Program-made: the position numbers and the translations under genes | Origin: JANQOH01 sp965200095 | Lineage (GTDB): Bacteria; Pseudomonadota; Alphaproteobacteria; UBA7887 | Assembly: GCA_965200095.1 (NCBI GenBank) | Contig: OZ241350.1 | Coordinates: forward strand, 434,001-498,000 | DNA length: 64,000 nt | Reading direction: 5' to 3' | Part shown: positions 25,030-33,745 of the stretch, in pieces | Position numbering within the stretch: the stretch's first letter is position 1 | Layout: the number at the start of each line of letters is the position of its first letter | Notes under the pieces: generated by a model | What the model was told of the DNA's origin: nothing | The model's input: only the letters and a program-made list of their open reading frames with translations | Database searches by the model: none

Positions 25030-25275
25030 TCAGCCGTGTTCTTCCATCAGCGCCATGGCTTCCTGGCGCTTGTCGCCGACACAGGTCTTGAGCGCCGTGA
25101 CGCAGGCCCAACTGTCGGCGCCCGAGGCGCAGGTCGCCAGATTGTCGTCGCACATTTTCACTTGTTCCGGCGAGGTTTGCTCCTCGTGCGGAATGTCCCC
25201 GTGGCCGTCCGCCAGGGCGCCGGCGGCAAGGCCGAACGCGGCGGACATCGCGACCGCGGCAAGCGTTTTTCTCAT
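25030..25275 (-). CDS. Small secreted four-cysteine protein
   Basis: The 81-residue protein has a clear signal peptide (MRKTLAAVAMSAAFGLAAGALA). The mature part of about 58 residues has four Cys (CDDN...C...ACV...CVG) and an acidic, His-containing start (DGHGDIPHEE). I do not recognise a family. The Cys spacing suggests two disulfides or a metal site. It is the first gene of the operon that continues with Sel1-like, cytochrome c and Sel1 genes, so a role in periplasmic redox is likely but unproven. GGAGGATCAGG precedes the ATG. Confidence 0.8.
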   Translation of the reverse strand: MRKTLAAVAMSAAFGLAAGALADGHGDIPHEEQTSPEQVKMCDDNLATCASGADSWACVTALKTCVGDKRQEAMALMEEHG

Positions 25276-25508
25276 CCTGATCCTCCCTGCGGAAACGAAG
25301 CGCGCCCACGCGGGCCGCGAGCGCGACGCATCGCCCCTCGAACCGAGACCTGTCCGCGCCGCCGGCCCAAGCGCGCAACCGCATCCGGCGGCGACAGGAC
25401 ACCCCGCCACGGCCCCTTGAGACCGCGCCACAATAGCCATAGATTCCCGCCGCGCAAGCTGGCGCGCGATTCTTTTCGCGGCGTCGCCGACACGGAGGCC
25501 CCCGACCC

Positions 25509-26150
25509 ATGACCCCGACCCGCTTTCGCCGTCCGTTCGCGGCGGCGGCGTTTTGCATCCTCGCCGCGCCCGCCGCCGGCGACGACATCCGCGAATTCAC
25601 CACCGGACTCGCGGTCGGCGACCTCCCCGCCGAAGGCTATGCCGGTTTCGCCTGCGGCGCGAACGGCGAGCGTCCGGGGCCGGAGATCGACGGCTGGAGC
25701 GCCTTCGCCGAATGTCCCGCCGACGCGCAGGGGCTGCACGAAGTCGCCTTCCGCTACGACGACAGCGATGTCGAATACGACGAGCTGGAAGGCACGCAGA
25801 TCGCCGGCCATGACGTGTTGATCTCGCTTCTCTTCTCCGCCGGAGGGACGGTCGAGGGAGTGCGCGTGTTCACCGACCCCTTCGCCCGGCCCTATCAGAA
25901 GCGCCGGGCGCGCATCCTCGCGACGGCGGTCCGCGCGCGCTTCGGCCCCCGGGGCTGGCGCTGCGAGCGCCTGGACCGCGAAGCCGGCGAGGGCCCGGTC
26001 GGCGGCCTGTTCGTCAAGGAGCGCTGCGTCAAGGACCTCGGCGGACGGGTCCTCGACATGACCGCGCGCTTCTATCGCCGCCACGGCGCCGGAGGCGAGG
26101 AGATCGTCAGCCGGACCGCGTTCGAAATCCGCCGCGCCCCGCAGTCATAG
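25509..26150 (+). CDS. Secreted protein of unknown function
   Basis: The 213-residue protein starts with a signal peptide (MTPTRFRRPFAAAAFCILAAPAAG). The mature part has four Cys (FACGAN, FAECPA, WRCERL, KERCVKD), likely two disulfides, and alternating polar/hydrophobic strands. I do not recognise the family. It diverges from the four-cysteine protein gene and stands alone. Downstream lies the palindromic element at 26199. Confidence 0.8.
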   Translation: MTPTRFRRPFAAAAFCILAAPAAGDDIREFTTGLAVGDLPAEGYAGFACGANGERPGPEIDGWSAFAECPADAQGLHEVAFRYDDSDVEYDELEGTQIAGHDVLISLLFSAGGTVEGVRVFTDPFARPYQKRRARILATAVRARFGPRGWRCERLDREAGEGPVGGLFVKERCVKDLGGRVLDMTARFYRRHGAGGEEIVSRTAFEIRRAPQS

Positions 26151-26198
26151 GCCGCGCCCGCGGGCGAAAGGGATTCGGCGCCGCCGCGCGCCGCAATC

Positions 26199-26509
26199 GA
26201 GCGTGCGAAGAAATCGGGCGGCCCTCATTACGACAGTTGGAACGCCGAAGAAATAGCACTGTGGAAGACAATAGCCATACGATAATACCTCGTCATTCCC
26301 GCGAAAGCGGGAATCCGGAGGCGGCCGTCCGCAATGTCGGCCTAGTTTTTCTTACGGAAACGCCGCAAAGAGATTCCCGCTTTCGCGGGAATGACGAGTA
26401 CTTGTAACGCTGTTCGATTTCTTCACACGCTCTTTCGCGGGAATGACGAAGTATTATTCGGTTGTTATTGTCTTTTACAACAAGAACCGCCCGGTTTCTT
26501 CGCACGCTC
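26199..26509. repeat. Palindromic intergenic repeat element, copy 2
   Basis: The core 26290-26397 matches the core at 271-377 with few differences, including both palindromic arms and the spacer (GGCGG-CGTCCGCAAT, then GTTTTTCTTACGGAAA). Outer words GAGCGTGCGAAGAAATCG (26199) and GGTTTCTTCGCACGCTC (26493-26509) face each other. The gene-free stretch 26151-26590 consists of this element and the terminator after it. Another fragment of the outer word occurs at 63746-63762. The outer flanks differ more than the core. Confidence 0.88.
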
Positions 26510-26535
26510 AATCGCAGGCCAGCGCCGGGGGAGCG

Positions 26536-26565
26536 AAAAAAGAAGCGCCCCCGAAGGGGCGCTTC
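26536..26565 (-). terminator. Rho-independent terminator of the PQQ dehydrogenase gene
   Basis: A perfect 10-base-pair stem GAAGCGCCCC/GGGGCGCTTC (26542-26551 with 26556-26565) closes a 4-base loop. On the minus strand it is followed by six T residues (26541-26536). It lies 25 bases downstream of the stop at 26591. Confidence 0.9.
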
Positions 26566-26590
26566 CGAACCGTCGGGAGCTCCCGTTCGT

Positions 26591-28405
26591 CTAGAGCGAG
26601 AACACCCACAGCAGGTTGGCGTTGCGGATCTTCTCCAGACCCGGCACCGAAGGCGCGAAGTAGGTCGGGATGATGCCCCAGCCGCCGGAGGCGACCGCCA
26701 CATATTGCTTGCCGTCGACCGCGAAGGTCATCGCCGGCGCGTCGATCAGCGTGTTCATGTGGAAGCACCACAGTTCGTCGAGCGTTTCGTCGTCGAAGGC
26801 GCAGAATTTGCCCTCATGCTGCGCAACGAACACCAGACCGCCCGCCGTCGACAGCACGCCCGCGATCAGCGGATATCGGGTGTCCAGCTTCTTCACGATG
26901 CTGCCGGTGGCGATGTCGACCGCCGTCAGACTCCCGTGCAGCCACTCGCCGTCCAGGCTCTTGGCCGTCGTCACGTCCGGCAGCCCGCCCGAGAACCATT
27001 CGCGCAGCACGTAACTGCCGTCGGGACCCGGGATCTCCTCCTCGTTGTTCACGAGCATGCAGCTCTCGATCGTGGGCACATAGGCCATGCCGGTGCGCGG
27101 GCTGTAGGACATCGGCATCCAGTTCTTGCCGCCGATGAGGTTCGGGCAAAAACTCACGGACTTGTTCGTCCGGTTCGGCGTGAACTCGGAGACGTAGGTT
27201 TGCAGGTCCGAGCTCGGGTCGTAGTCCAGCGGCACTCCCGTCACCTTGTCGAGGCCGAGAGTCCAGTTCACGTCCTTGACGAAGGGCAGCCCGTAGATGA
27301 ACGAGCCGTCCTGCCGGTCGATGGCGTAGAAGAAGCCGTTGCGATCGGCGTGGATGAACGCCTTGCGCTCCTGCCCCGCGATGTTGACGTCGACGAGGAC
27401 GTTCTCGTTGATCCCGTCGAAATCGTAGGGGTCGTTCGGGGTGTACTGGAAGTGGAACACGACCTTTCCGTTATCCGGATCGATCGCGATCATCCCCGAA
27501 GTGTAGAGGTTGTCGCCGGGGCGATATTCGTGATCCCAGTCCGGCCCCGGGTTGCCGATGCCCCAATAGACCAGGTTGAGTTCCGGGTCGTAGGAGCCGG
27601 TCTGCCATGTCGAGCCGCCGCCGGTCAGCCAGGCGTCGTGGTCGTCGGTCCAGGTCTCGTGGCCGGGTTCGCCGGGACCGGGGATGGTGTAGCGCCGCCA
27701 GCGCTCCTGGCCGGTGTTCAGGTCGACCGCCGCGAGCCAGCCGCGGATGCCGTATTCGGCGCCCGACACGCCGGTGATCGCCAGGTCGCCGATCACCAGC
27801 GGCGCGACCGTGATGGTCTCGGCGATCGCCGGGTCGGCGAGCTGGATCTCCCAGGCCTGTTCGCCCGAGTCCTTGTCGATGGCCATCATCCGCCCGTCGA
27901 GAACGCTCATGACGACCTTGTCGTTCCACAGCGCGACGCCGCGGTTGTTGATGGCGCAACAGGCCACGTTGCCGGCCCAGTCCTTGTCGACGCCGGGGTC
28001 GTAGACCCATTTGATCATGTCGACGCCCTGGCCCGCGGCGCGCAGGTCGATCGCCGTCAGTTCCGACCAGCCGTTCGGCACGTACATCGTGCCGTCCTCG
28101 ACGATCGGCGTGGCTTCGATATTGCCGTAACGCCAGAACCCGCCGCCTTCCGTTCCGCCGAGCGCCACCGTATAGGCGACCTTCAGACCGGACACGTTGC
28201 TCTTATCGATCTGATCGAGCGGCGAATAGCGCTGGCCGTCATAGGTCCGGTGCACCGTCAGCCAGTCGCTTTCGTTGTCGGCGGCGTTGAGCAGGTCGTC
28301 GCTGGTCGTCATCTCCGCCGCCGACGCCTGCCAGGCGAGCGCCAGCGCCAGCGCGCCTGCCGCCGCCGCGGCCGCGCCCGGCCGCATTCCCCGTGTGGTT
28401 CCCAT
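26591..28405 (-). CDS. PQQ-dependent alcohol dehydrogenase (quinoprotein), lanthanide-type motif
   Basis: The 604-residue periplasmic quinoprotein has a signal peptide ending QASA. An eight-bladed propeller carries repeated W-docking motifs, adjacent cysteines (VACCAIN) that form the vicinal disulfide under PQQ, and PYDFDGINEN near residue 325 (bases 27400-27440). The Asp-x-Asp spacing there is the one used by lanthanide-dependent XoxF/ExaF-type enzymes, in which the second Asp coordinates the metal. It would oxidise a primary alcohol and pass electrons to a cytochrome c. No heme domain is fused, and no PQQ synthesis genes are nearby. Confidence 0.92.
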   Translation of the reverse strand: MGTTRGMRPGAAAAAAGALALALAWQASAAEMTTSDDLLNAADNESDWLTVHRTYDGQRYSPLDQIDKSNVSGLKVAYTVALGGTEGGGFWRYGNIEATPIVEDGTMYVPNGWSELTAIDLRAAGQGVDMIKWVYDPGVDKDWAGNVACCAINNRGVALWNDKVVMSVLDGRMMAIDKDSGEQAWEIQLADPAIAETITVAPLVIGDLAITGVSGAEYGIRGWLAAVDLNTGQERWRRYTIPGPGEPGHETWTDDHDAWLTGGGSTWQTGSYDPELNLVYWGIGNPGPDWDHEYRPGDNLYTSGMIAIDPDNGKVVFHFQYTPNDPYDFDGINENVLVDVNIAGQERKAFIHADRNGFFYAIDRQDGSFIYGLPFVKDVNWTLGLDKVTGVPLDYDPSSDLQTYVSEFTPNRTNKSVSFCPNLIGGKNWMPMSYSPRTGMAYVPTIESCMLVNNEEEIPGPDGSYVLREWFSGGLPDVTTAKSLDGEWLHGSLTAVDIATGSIVKKLDTRYPLIAGVLSTAGGLVFVAQHEGKFCAFDDETLDELWCFHMNTLIDAPAMTFAVDGKQYVAVASGGWGIIPTYFAPSVPGLEKIRNANLLWVFSL

Positions 28406-28654
28406 GGTTCCCGGTTTCCTCCCTGAGAAATTTCACAAGCGCGCTCGGCGCCCCCGGCGCCGCCGCGCCCGGGTCCGGCCCGCGAACCCGGCCCGGCGAC
28501 ACAGGGGCAATCGACAAGTCTAACCGCTTCGCCGGTGCCGTCAACGACGAAAAGCGCCGCGCCGCCCGATGTCGCGCGGGCGTTGTATTCCGCGCCCGCG
28601 GCGGGCATGATCCGCCCCTTCGGCCCGGGGGGCGACCGGAGACGGGAGGAGCCG

Positions 28655-30553
28655 GTGAGCGTCGAGACCGAATGGCGCGACTGCGACGTCATCGTCGTCG
28701 GGTCCGGCGGCGCGGGGAGCGCGGCGGCTCATGCCGCGGCGGAAACCGGCGCGCGCGTGCTCGTCGTCGTCAAGGACCCGGTCGCCTGTTCCGACACCAA
28801 AATCGCCGAGGGGATCGTCACCGTGCGCGCGAGCGGCGACGATGACGATCCCGAGGCCGGGCTCGCCGAAAACCTGCGCGTCGCCGGCGCCGACCTGCCC
28901 GATCCCGAAATCGCCGCCGCCTTCGCCCAGGACACGCGCGACGCCTACGACTGGATGCGCCGCCACGGCGTCCGCCCCGACATGGAGGCCGGGCGCGCGC
29001 GCCCGAAAGCTCTTGGCCTGCCCCTCGGCGGCCACACGCGCCGCCGTTCGGTGGGCCACCGCAACGGCGGGCTCGCGGTCGGCCACGCCGCATGGAGCGC
29101 CGTGGTGCACGGACAGCGGATCGACTATCTGGAGGACGCCTGGTTTCTCGATGTCGCGGTCGCCGGCGCGAACGGCGCGCGGCGGGTCGTCGGCGGGGTC
29201 GTCTATCACGCCGCCGAGGGCCGCTTCGTCGCCGTGCGCGCGCCCGCCGTCGTCATCGCGTCGGGCGGCCTCGGCACGCTCTATTTTCCGAAGACCGACA
29301 CGATGCGCGGCAATACCGGCGATTCCTACGCGCTGGCGCTGCGGGCGGGCGCCGAATTGGTGGACATGGAACAGGTGCAGTTCCTGCCTTTCTGCATGAC
29401 CCACCCGCCGGCCTACGAAGGGCTGTGCGCGGGCGAACCGGCCACCGCCGGGTATCTCGGCGTGCTGCGCGACAGCCGCGGCAAGGTGATCCTCGACGGG
29501 GTGATGCTGAGGACCCGCGCCGAATGCTCCGCCGCCATCGTCCGCGCCGTGGCCGACGGGCGCGGGACGGAGCGCGACGGCTGCTGGCTCGACCTCACCG
29601 GAAACGCGAAACTCCCCCGCGCCGGCGCTTATTTCAACTCTTTCCTGCACACCTCGCTGAGCGGGGTGATGGCGACCGTCCGCCAGGCGTGGGGCCGCGA
29701 GGCGGCGCGCTGCCGCGAAATGTGGGAAGTGCGCCCGGGCGCCCATTACGCCATGGGCGGCGTCCGCGCCGACGCCCGGGGCGCCGCGGCCGCCGGCGCG
29801 CCCCGCGGCCTGTTCGCCGCCGGGCAGGCGATGGGGGGCGTGTTCGGCGCGAACCGCCTGGGGTCCACCTCGCTGTCGGAAGGCCCCATCTTCGGCGCCC
29901 GCGCCGGGCGCGCGGCCGCGGCGCTCGCCGGCGAACCGCACAGCCCGTCCGACTCCGCCCCCTTCGAAGCGCGGCTGTCCCACTGGCGCGCGCGGCTCGG
30001 CCGCGGCCGCGGAGCCGCCCCGCCCGCGGCGTTGATCGATCGGCTTCAGGCGGCGTGCTGGGACGGCATCGGGCCGGCGCGGACGGGCGAAGGACTGGCG
30101 CGCTTCGTCGCCGTCCTCGAACGGCTGCGGCGCGAGGCGAGCGACGCCCCCGTCGCCCCGGAAGCGCTGTGGAACCAGTCTTTCATCGACTCGGTCGAAC
30201 TCGAGAACATGCTCGACACCGCGCAGGCGGTGGCGCGGTCGGCGCTGGCGCGCGACCGCAGCCTCGGCGCGCATGTGCGTCTGGACAGCGGCCGCGCGCC
30301 GCTTTTCGCCGGCGCGCCGCGCTCGGTCTCGGTGCGCCGCGACGCCGCCGGCGGGCTGACGGTCCATCCGACGCCGCGCCCGAAGACCCCCTGGCGGCGC
30401 CTGCTGCCCTACCTCGTCCAGGATCGCAAGCGCAAATTGTGGCTGAAACTGCTCCGCCTGCTGCCCGCCGCGGCCCAGGACCGCATCCTGGAAAAGCGCT
30501 ACCGCGCGACCATGGGCGAAATCCCCGCGCCGGCGCGCGCCCGGGGCGCATGA
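28655..30553 (+). CDS. FAD-binding flavoprotein, FrdA/SdhA-like
   Basis: The 632-residue protein has the FAD motif VVGSGGAGSAAA near residue 15, ASGGLG, GAHYAMGGVRAD and the C-terminal helical cap of fumarate reductase/succinate dehydrogenase flavoproteins. Two canonical features are changed: the His that links FAD covalently (SHT) is Asp in CSDTKIAEG, and the QFHPTG active-site block reads QFLPFCM. The substrate is therefore probably not succinate or fumarate. Start GTG 28655 has GGGAGGA 5 bases before it. The stop overlaps the ATG of the Fe-S subunit gene. Confidence 0.85.
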   Translation: MSVETEWRDCDVIVVGSGGAGSAAAHAAAETGARVLVVVKDPVACSDTKIAEGIVTVRASGDDDDPEAGLAENLRVAGADLPDPEIAAAFAQDTRDAYDWMRRHGVRPDMEAGRARPKALGLPLGGHTRRRSVGHRNGGLAVGHAAWSAVVHGQRIDYLEDAWFLDVAVAGANGARRVVGGVVYHAAEGRFVAVRAPAVVIASGGLGTLYFPKTDTMRGNTGDSYALALRAGAELVDMEQVQFLPFCMTHPPAYEGLCAGEPATAGYLGVLRDSRGKVILDGVMLRTRAECSAAIVRAVADGRGTERDGCWLDLTGNAKLPRAGAYFNSFLHTSLSGVMATVRQAWGREAARCREMWEVRPGAHYAMGGVRADARGAAAAGAPRGLFAAGQAMGGVFGANRLGSTSLSEGPIFGARAGRAAAALAGEPHSPSDSAPFEARLSHWRARLGRGRGAAPPAALIDRLQAACWDGIGPARTGEGLARFVAVLERLRREASDAPVAPEALWNQSFIDSVELENMLDTAQAVARSALARDRSLGAHVRLDSGRAPLFAGAPRSVSVRRDAAGGLTVHPTPRPKTPWRRLLPYLVQDRKRKLWLKLLRLLPAAAQDRILEKRYRATMGEIPAPARARGA

Positions 30554-31254
30554 AGGTCACGCTGCTGACGGTTCGCGACGGGGTCGAGAAAGACGTCGTC
30601 TTCGATTACCGCCCGCGCGTCCCCGGCGAACGGCCGATGGCGCTCGATGTCCTGTTGCAGGCGCGCGCCGCCGCCTTGCCCGACCTCGCTTTCCGCTACG
30701 GCTGTCGCAACCGGACTTGCGGCGTCTGCACCGTCGACATCAACGGACGCCCGCGCATCGCCTGCCGCGCCCGCGTGCGCGAGGGCGATGCGCTCAGCGC
30801 GCCCGGCGCGCTGCCGACCCTGCGCGACATGGTGTCGCGCCGCGACGGGGTCGCCCGGCAGTTGCGCGGCCGCCTGTCGGGCGCCGTGCGCGGCAACGAC
30901 CTCGATGTCGCCGCTCCCGACGACTACCACGCGCTCACCGCCTGCATCGAATGCTACGCCTGCCTCGACGGTTGCCCGATGCACGAACGCAATTTCGACG
31001 GCGGGACGGAAGCGCGCGACGAAACCGGCGCTTATCGCTGGGGCAACCCGTTCTCGCTGCTCAAACTGCGGCTGCGGCAGCTCGACCCTGCGGCGGCGCC
31101 GGAAGACCGGACGCGCGCCCTCGGGGCGGCGACCGACCTCGGCCTCGATGTTTGCCGCGGCTGCCCCGGCTGCAAGTGCGGCGTCGGCATCGACCTCAAG
31201 CGCAAGGTCGTCGCGCCGCTGCTCGACGCCGCAGGGCCCCGCGAAGCGGGCTGA
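30550..31254 (+). CDS. Iron-sulfur subunit, FrdB/SdhB-like
   Basis: The 234-residue protein pairs with the preceding flavoprotein. The N-terminal ferredoxin domain has CRNRTCGVC plus a later Cys (RIACRAR) for a [2Fe-2S] cluster. The C-terminal domain has CIECYACLDGCP and CRGCPGCKCG for [4Fe-4S]/[3Fe-4S] clusters, though the last motif is unusually Cys-dense. ATG 30550 overlaps the upstream stop (ATGA). No membrane anchor subunits follow, so the complex is probably soluble or uses another partner. Confidence 0.86.
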   Translation: MKVTLLTVRDGVEKDVVFDYRPRVPGERPMALDVLLQARAAALPDLAFRYGCRNRTCGVCTVDINGRPRIACRARVREGDALSAPGALPTLRDMVSRRDGVARQLRGRLSGAVRGNDLDVAAPDDYHALTACIECYACLDGCPMHERNFDGGTEARDETGAYRWGNPFSLLKLRLRQLDPAAAPEDRTRALGAATDLGLDVCRGCPGCKCGVGIDLKRKVVAPLLDAAGPREAG

Positions 31255-31269
31255 CCGCGGCGGAAAGCG

Positions 31270-32685
31270 CTATGCCGCCGGAAGCGAGCGGGCGATCCGC
31301 CGCACCGCCGTCCACGCCTGTTCGACGTGAACGCGCCGGGTCGTCGTCTGGCCGATCGAGAAACGGATCGCGAAACGGCCGCGGACGGCGTTGCGGGTGA
31401 GATAGGTCCGCCCGTCGTCGTTGATCGCCTCCAGCAGGCGAGCGTTCAACGCATCGAGGTCGTCGGCCCCGGCGGGGGCGTAGCGAAAGTTCAGCAGCGC
31501 CAGCGAGCGCGGCGCCATGAGTTCGAAATCGGGCGCCGTCTCGATCTCTCCGGCCAGCCATTCGGCCAGCGCAACGTGACGCCGCACCATGGCCCGCAGC
31601 GCCTCCAGCCCGTAACTGCGCAGCACGAACCACAGTTTGAGCGCGCGGAAGCGCCGCCCGAGAGGGACGCTCCAGTCGCGGTAGTCGATGACCCGGTCGG
31701 CCTCGCGGCTCTTCAGGAACGGCGGCAGGATCGCCAGCGTCCGCACCAGCGCGTCCGGGTCGCGCACGAAATGGGCCGAACAGTCGAAATTCGTCAGCAG
31801 CCATTTGTGCGGGTTGAAGACGAAACCGTCGACCGACTCGATGCCGGCGAGCATCTCCCGGTGCTCTTCGCAAAGGAGCGCGCTCCCGGCCCAGGCCGCG
31901 TCCACCTGGAAGAACATCCCGTGTTCGCGGGCGATCTCGCCGATCCCGGCGAGCGGATCGACCGCGCCGACGCCGGTGGCGCCGAGGCTGGCGACGACGC
32001 AGGCCGGCCGGCGACCCGCCCGCAGGTCGGCGCGGACCGCCGCCGCCAGACGCGAAGGCTTCATGGCGAAGGCCGCGTCGGTTTCGATATGGCGGACGTT
32101 TTCGCGCCCGTAACCGGCGATCTTCGCGCCCTTCTCGGTCGCCGAATGAGCTTGGTCGGACACGTAGACGGTGAGCGGCGCCTGCCCCGCAAGGCCCGAC
32201 TCGTTGCTCTTCCAGCCGGTCGCGCGTTCGCGCGCCGTCAGCAACGCGCACAGGATGGCCGACGAGGCGGAATCCTGGATGACCCCCGAAAAACCCTCCG
32301 GCAGGCCGATGGCGCGGCGCAGCCAGTCGAGCACCCGGGTTTCCATTTCGGTCGCCGCCGGCGAGGTTTCCCACATCATGCACTGCGCGCCGAGCGTCGC
32401 CGTCGCCATTTCGGCGAGGACGGAGGGCGGGCTCGAATTGGCCGGAAAGAAGGCGAAGAAGCGGGGGTGCTGCCAGTGCGTGACGCCGGGAAGCACGATG
32501 CGCCGGAAGTCGTCGAAGATCGCCTCCATCGCCTCGCCGGCTTCGGGCGCGGCTTCGGGAAGCACTGCGGCGACCGCCCCCGGCGGCGTCTGCGCGCGCA
32601 CCGGAAAGGCCTCGACGCCGGTCATGTAGTCGGCCATCCAGTCCGCCATGCGGTGCGCGTGACGACGGAACTCTTCGGGTGTCAT
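31270..32685 (-). CDS. Aromatic-L-amino-acid decarboxylase family PLP enzyme
   Basis: The 471-residue protein is a group II PLP decarboxylase. It starts MTPEEFRRHAHRMADWMADY, has GVTHWQHPRFFAFFPAN, SDQAHSATEKGAKIAG, and VDAAWAGSA followed by the PLP lysine in FNPHKWLLTNFDC. Members decarboxylate Trp, Tyr, Phe or DOPA; the substrate cannot be fixed by reading. It converges with the FrdAB-like pair, 15 bases apart. The frame is open further upstream to 33084 without homology; ATG 32685 matches the family start. Confidence 0.92.
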   Translation of the reverse strand: MTPEEFRRHAHRMADWMADYMTGVEAFPVRAQTPPGAVAAVLPEAAPEAGEAMEAIFDDFRRIVLPGVTHWQHPRFFAFFPANSSPPSVLAEMATATLGAQCMMWETSPAATEMETRVLDWLRRAIGLPEGFSGVIQDSASSAILCALLTARERATGWKSNESGLAGQAPLTVYVSDQAHSATEKGAKIAGYGRENVRHIETDAAFAMKPSRLAAAVRADLRAGRRPACVVASLGATGVGAVDPLAGIGEIAREHGMFFQVDAAWAGSALLCEEHREMLAGIESVDGFVFNPHKWLLTNFDCSAHFVRDPDALVRTLAILPPFLKSREADRVIDYRDWSVPLGRRFRALKLWFVLRSYGLEALRAMVRRHVALAEWLAGEIETAPDFELMAPRSLALLNFRYAPAGADDLDALNARLLEAINDDGRTYLTRNAVRGRFAIRFSIGQTTTRRVHVEQAWTAVRRIARSLPAA

Positions 32686-33013
32686 GGGAGAGATTCCCGC
32701 TGGTCGATGGGCTGCGTTTCGCGAACCCGCGCTCCGGCCCCGGGCGCAGTCGGATGCCTCGGACGGTTCCCACGCGGAACCGGTCGCCGTCAAGCCCGCC
32801 GGCGGCCGCATGGAGATACAGGCCGACGCGCAACCGGGAATTCGGCGGCGTCGGGAAATCGGAAGCGCCGCCGGAATATCCTGCCGATCCCTTCCCGCTC
32901 GTGGGCGAAGGATGAAATCGAACGCACATCGGACCGCGAATCCCGGAGACAGGAGGCCGGGCGGCGGCGGCGCCGGGTTTGCGCCCGGCGCGCCGCTCGG
33001 GTAGGAACGGCGC
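32686..33013. other. Divergent intergenic region between the decarboxylase and an SDR gene
   Basis: These 328 bases lie between two diverging genes. They contain no supported coding frame and no repeat I can match elsewhere. A promoter for each gene must lie here, but I see no near-consensus -35/-10 pair. Confidence 0.55.
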
Positions 33014-33745
33014 ATGGCGGACATCCGACACGCAGCAGACGATCCGAAGCCCGTCTTCCTGGTCACCGGGCTGGGCGAGGGCACGGGGGGCGCGGCGGCG
33101 CGGCGCTTCGCGAAGGGCGGCTACCGGGTCGCCATGCTGGCGCGCTCGGAGGAGCGCTTGCGCCGCTTCGAAGCCGAACTGCCCGGCTCGCGCGGCTACG
33201 TCTGCGACGTCGCCGACATCGAGCTGCTGACGGCCACGGCGGCGCGGATAAGGGAAGAGATGGGGCCGCCGCGCGCCGTGCTGCACAACGCCGTCGGCGG
33301 CGGCTGGATATCGTTCCTCGACGCCGACCCGGCTCTGCTCGAACGCAATTTCCGCATCAACGTCACGGCGCTGTTCCACCTCTGCCGCGCGGTCGTCCCG
33401 GACATGGTTGCGGCCGGGCGCGGCGTCATCCTCGTGACCGGCAACACTTCGGCGCATCGCGGCAAGGCGCACACGCCGATCTTTGCGCCGACCAAGGCGG
33501 CGCAACGCATTCTCTGCCAGTCGCTGGCGCGCGACTTCGGCCCCAGAGGCGTCCACGTGGCCTATGTCACCGTGGACGCGCTGATCGACACGCCGGCGAC
33601 GCGCCCGCGCCTTGCGCCCGACAAGCCCGACGAATTCTTCGCCAGGCCGGCGGCGATCGCGGAGGAGATGTTCCATGTCGCGCACCAGGACCGCTCGGCC
33701 TGGTCGTTCGACGTCGAACTGCGCCCCTTCGGCGAAGTCTGGTGA
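33014..33745 (+). CDS. SDR-fold protein with Phe in place of the catalytic Tyr
   Basis: The 243-residue protein has an SDR fold, but the cofactor motif is TGLGEGTG near residue 18. The NAG block is replaced by HNAVGG, and the YxxxK motif reads FAPTK, lacking the catalytic Tyr. The same FAPTKAAQR form occurs in a recognised SDR subgroup, so it may be a binding protein or use other chemistry. The stop overlaps the GTG of the NosR-like gene, which suggests co-expression with that redox protein. Confidence 0.85.
   Translation: MADIRHAADDPKPVFLVTGLGEGTGGAAARRFAKGGYRVAMLARSEERLRRFEAELPGSRGYVCDVADIELLTATAARIREEMGPPRAVLHNAVGGGWISFLDADPALLERNFRINVTALFHLCRAVVPDMVAAGRGVILVTGNTSAHRGKAHTPIFAPTKAAQRILCQSLARDFGPRGVHVAYVTVDALIDTPATRPRLAPDKPDEFFARPAAIAEEMFHVAHQDRSAWSFDVELRPFGEVW

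Noticed and set aside
21755..25420. A 1,221-codon open frame on the plus strand across htpG and the cytochrome operon
   Set aside because: It is antisense to well-supported genes and has no recognisable domains. In GC-rich DNA the antisense frame of a real gene often lacks stops.
31327..33700. A very long plus-strand frame antisense to the decarboxylase
   Set aside because: Only its last part (from 33742) encodes a recognisable NosR-like protein. The upstream part is shadow sequence of the PLP decarboxylase and SDR.
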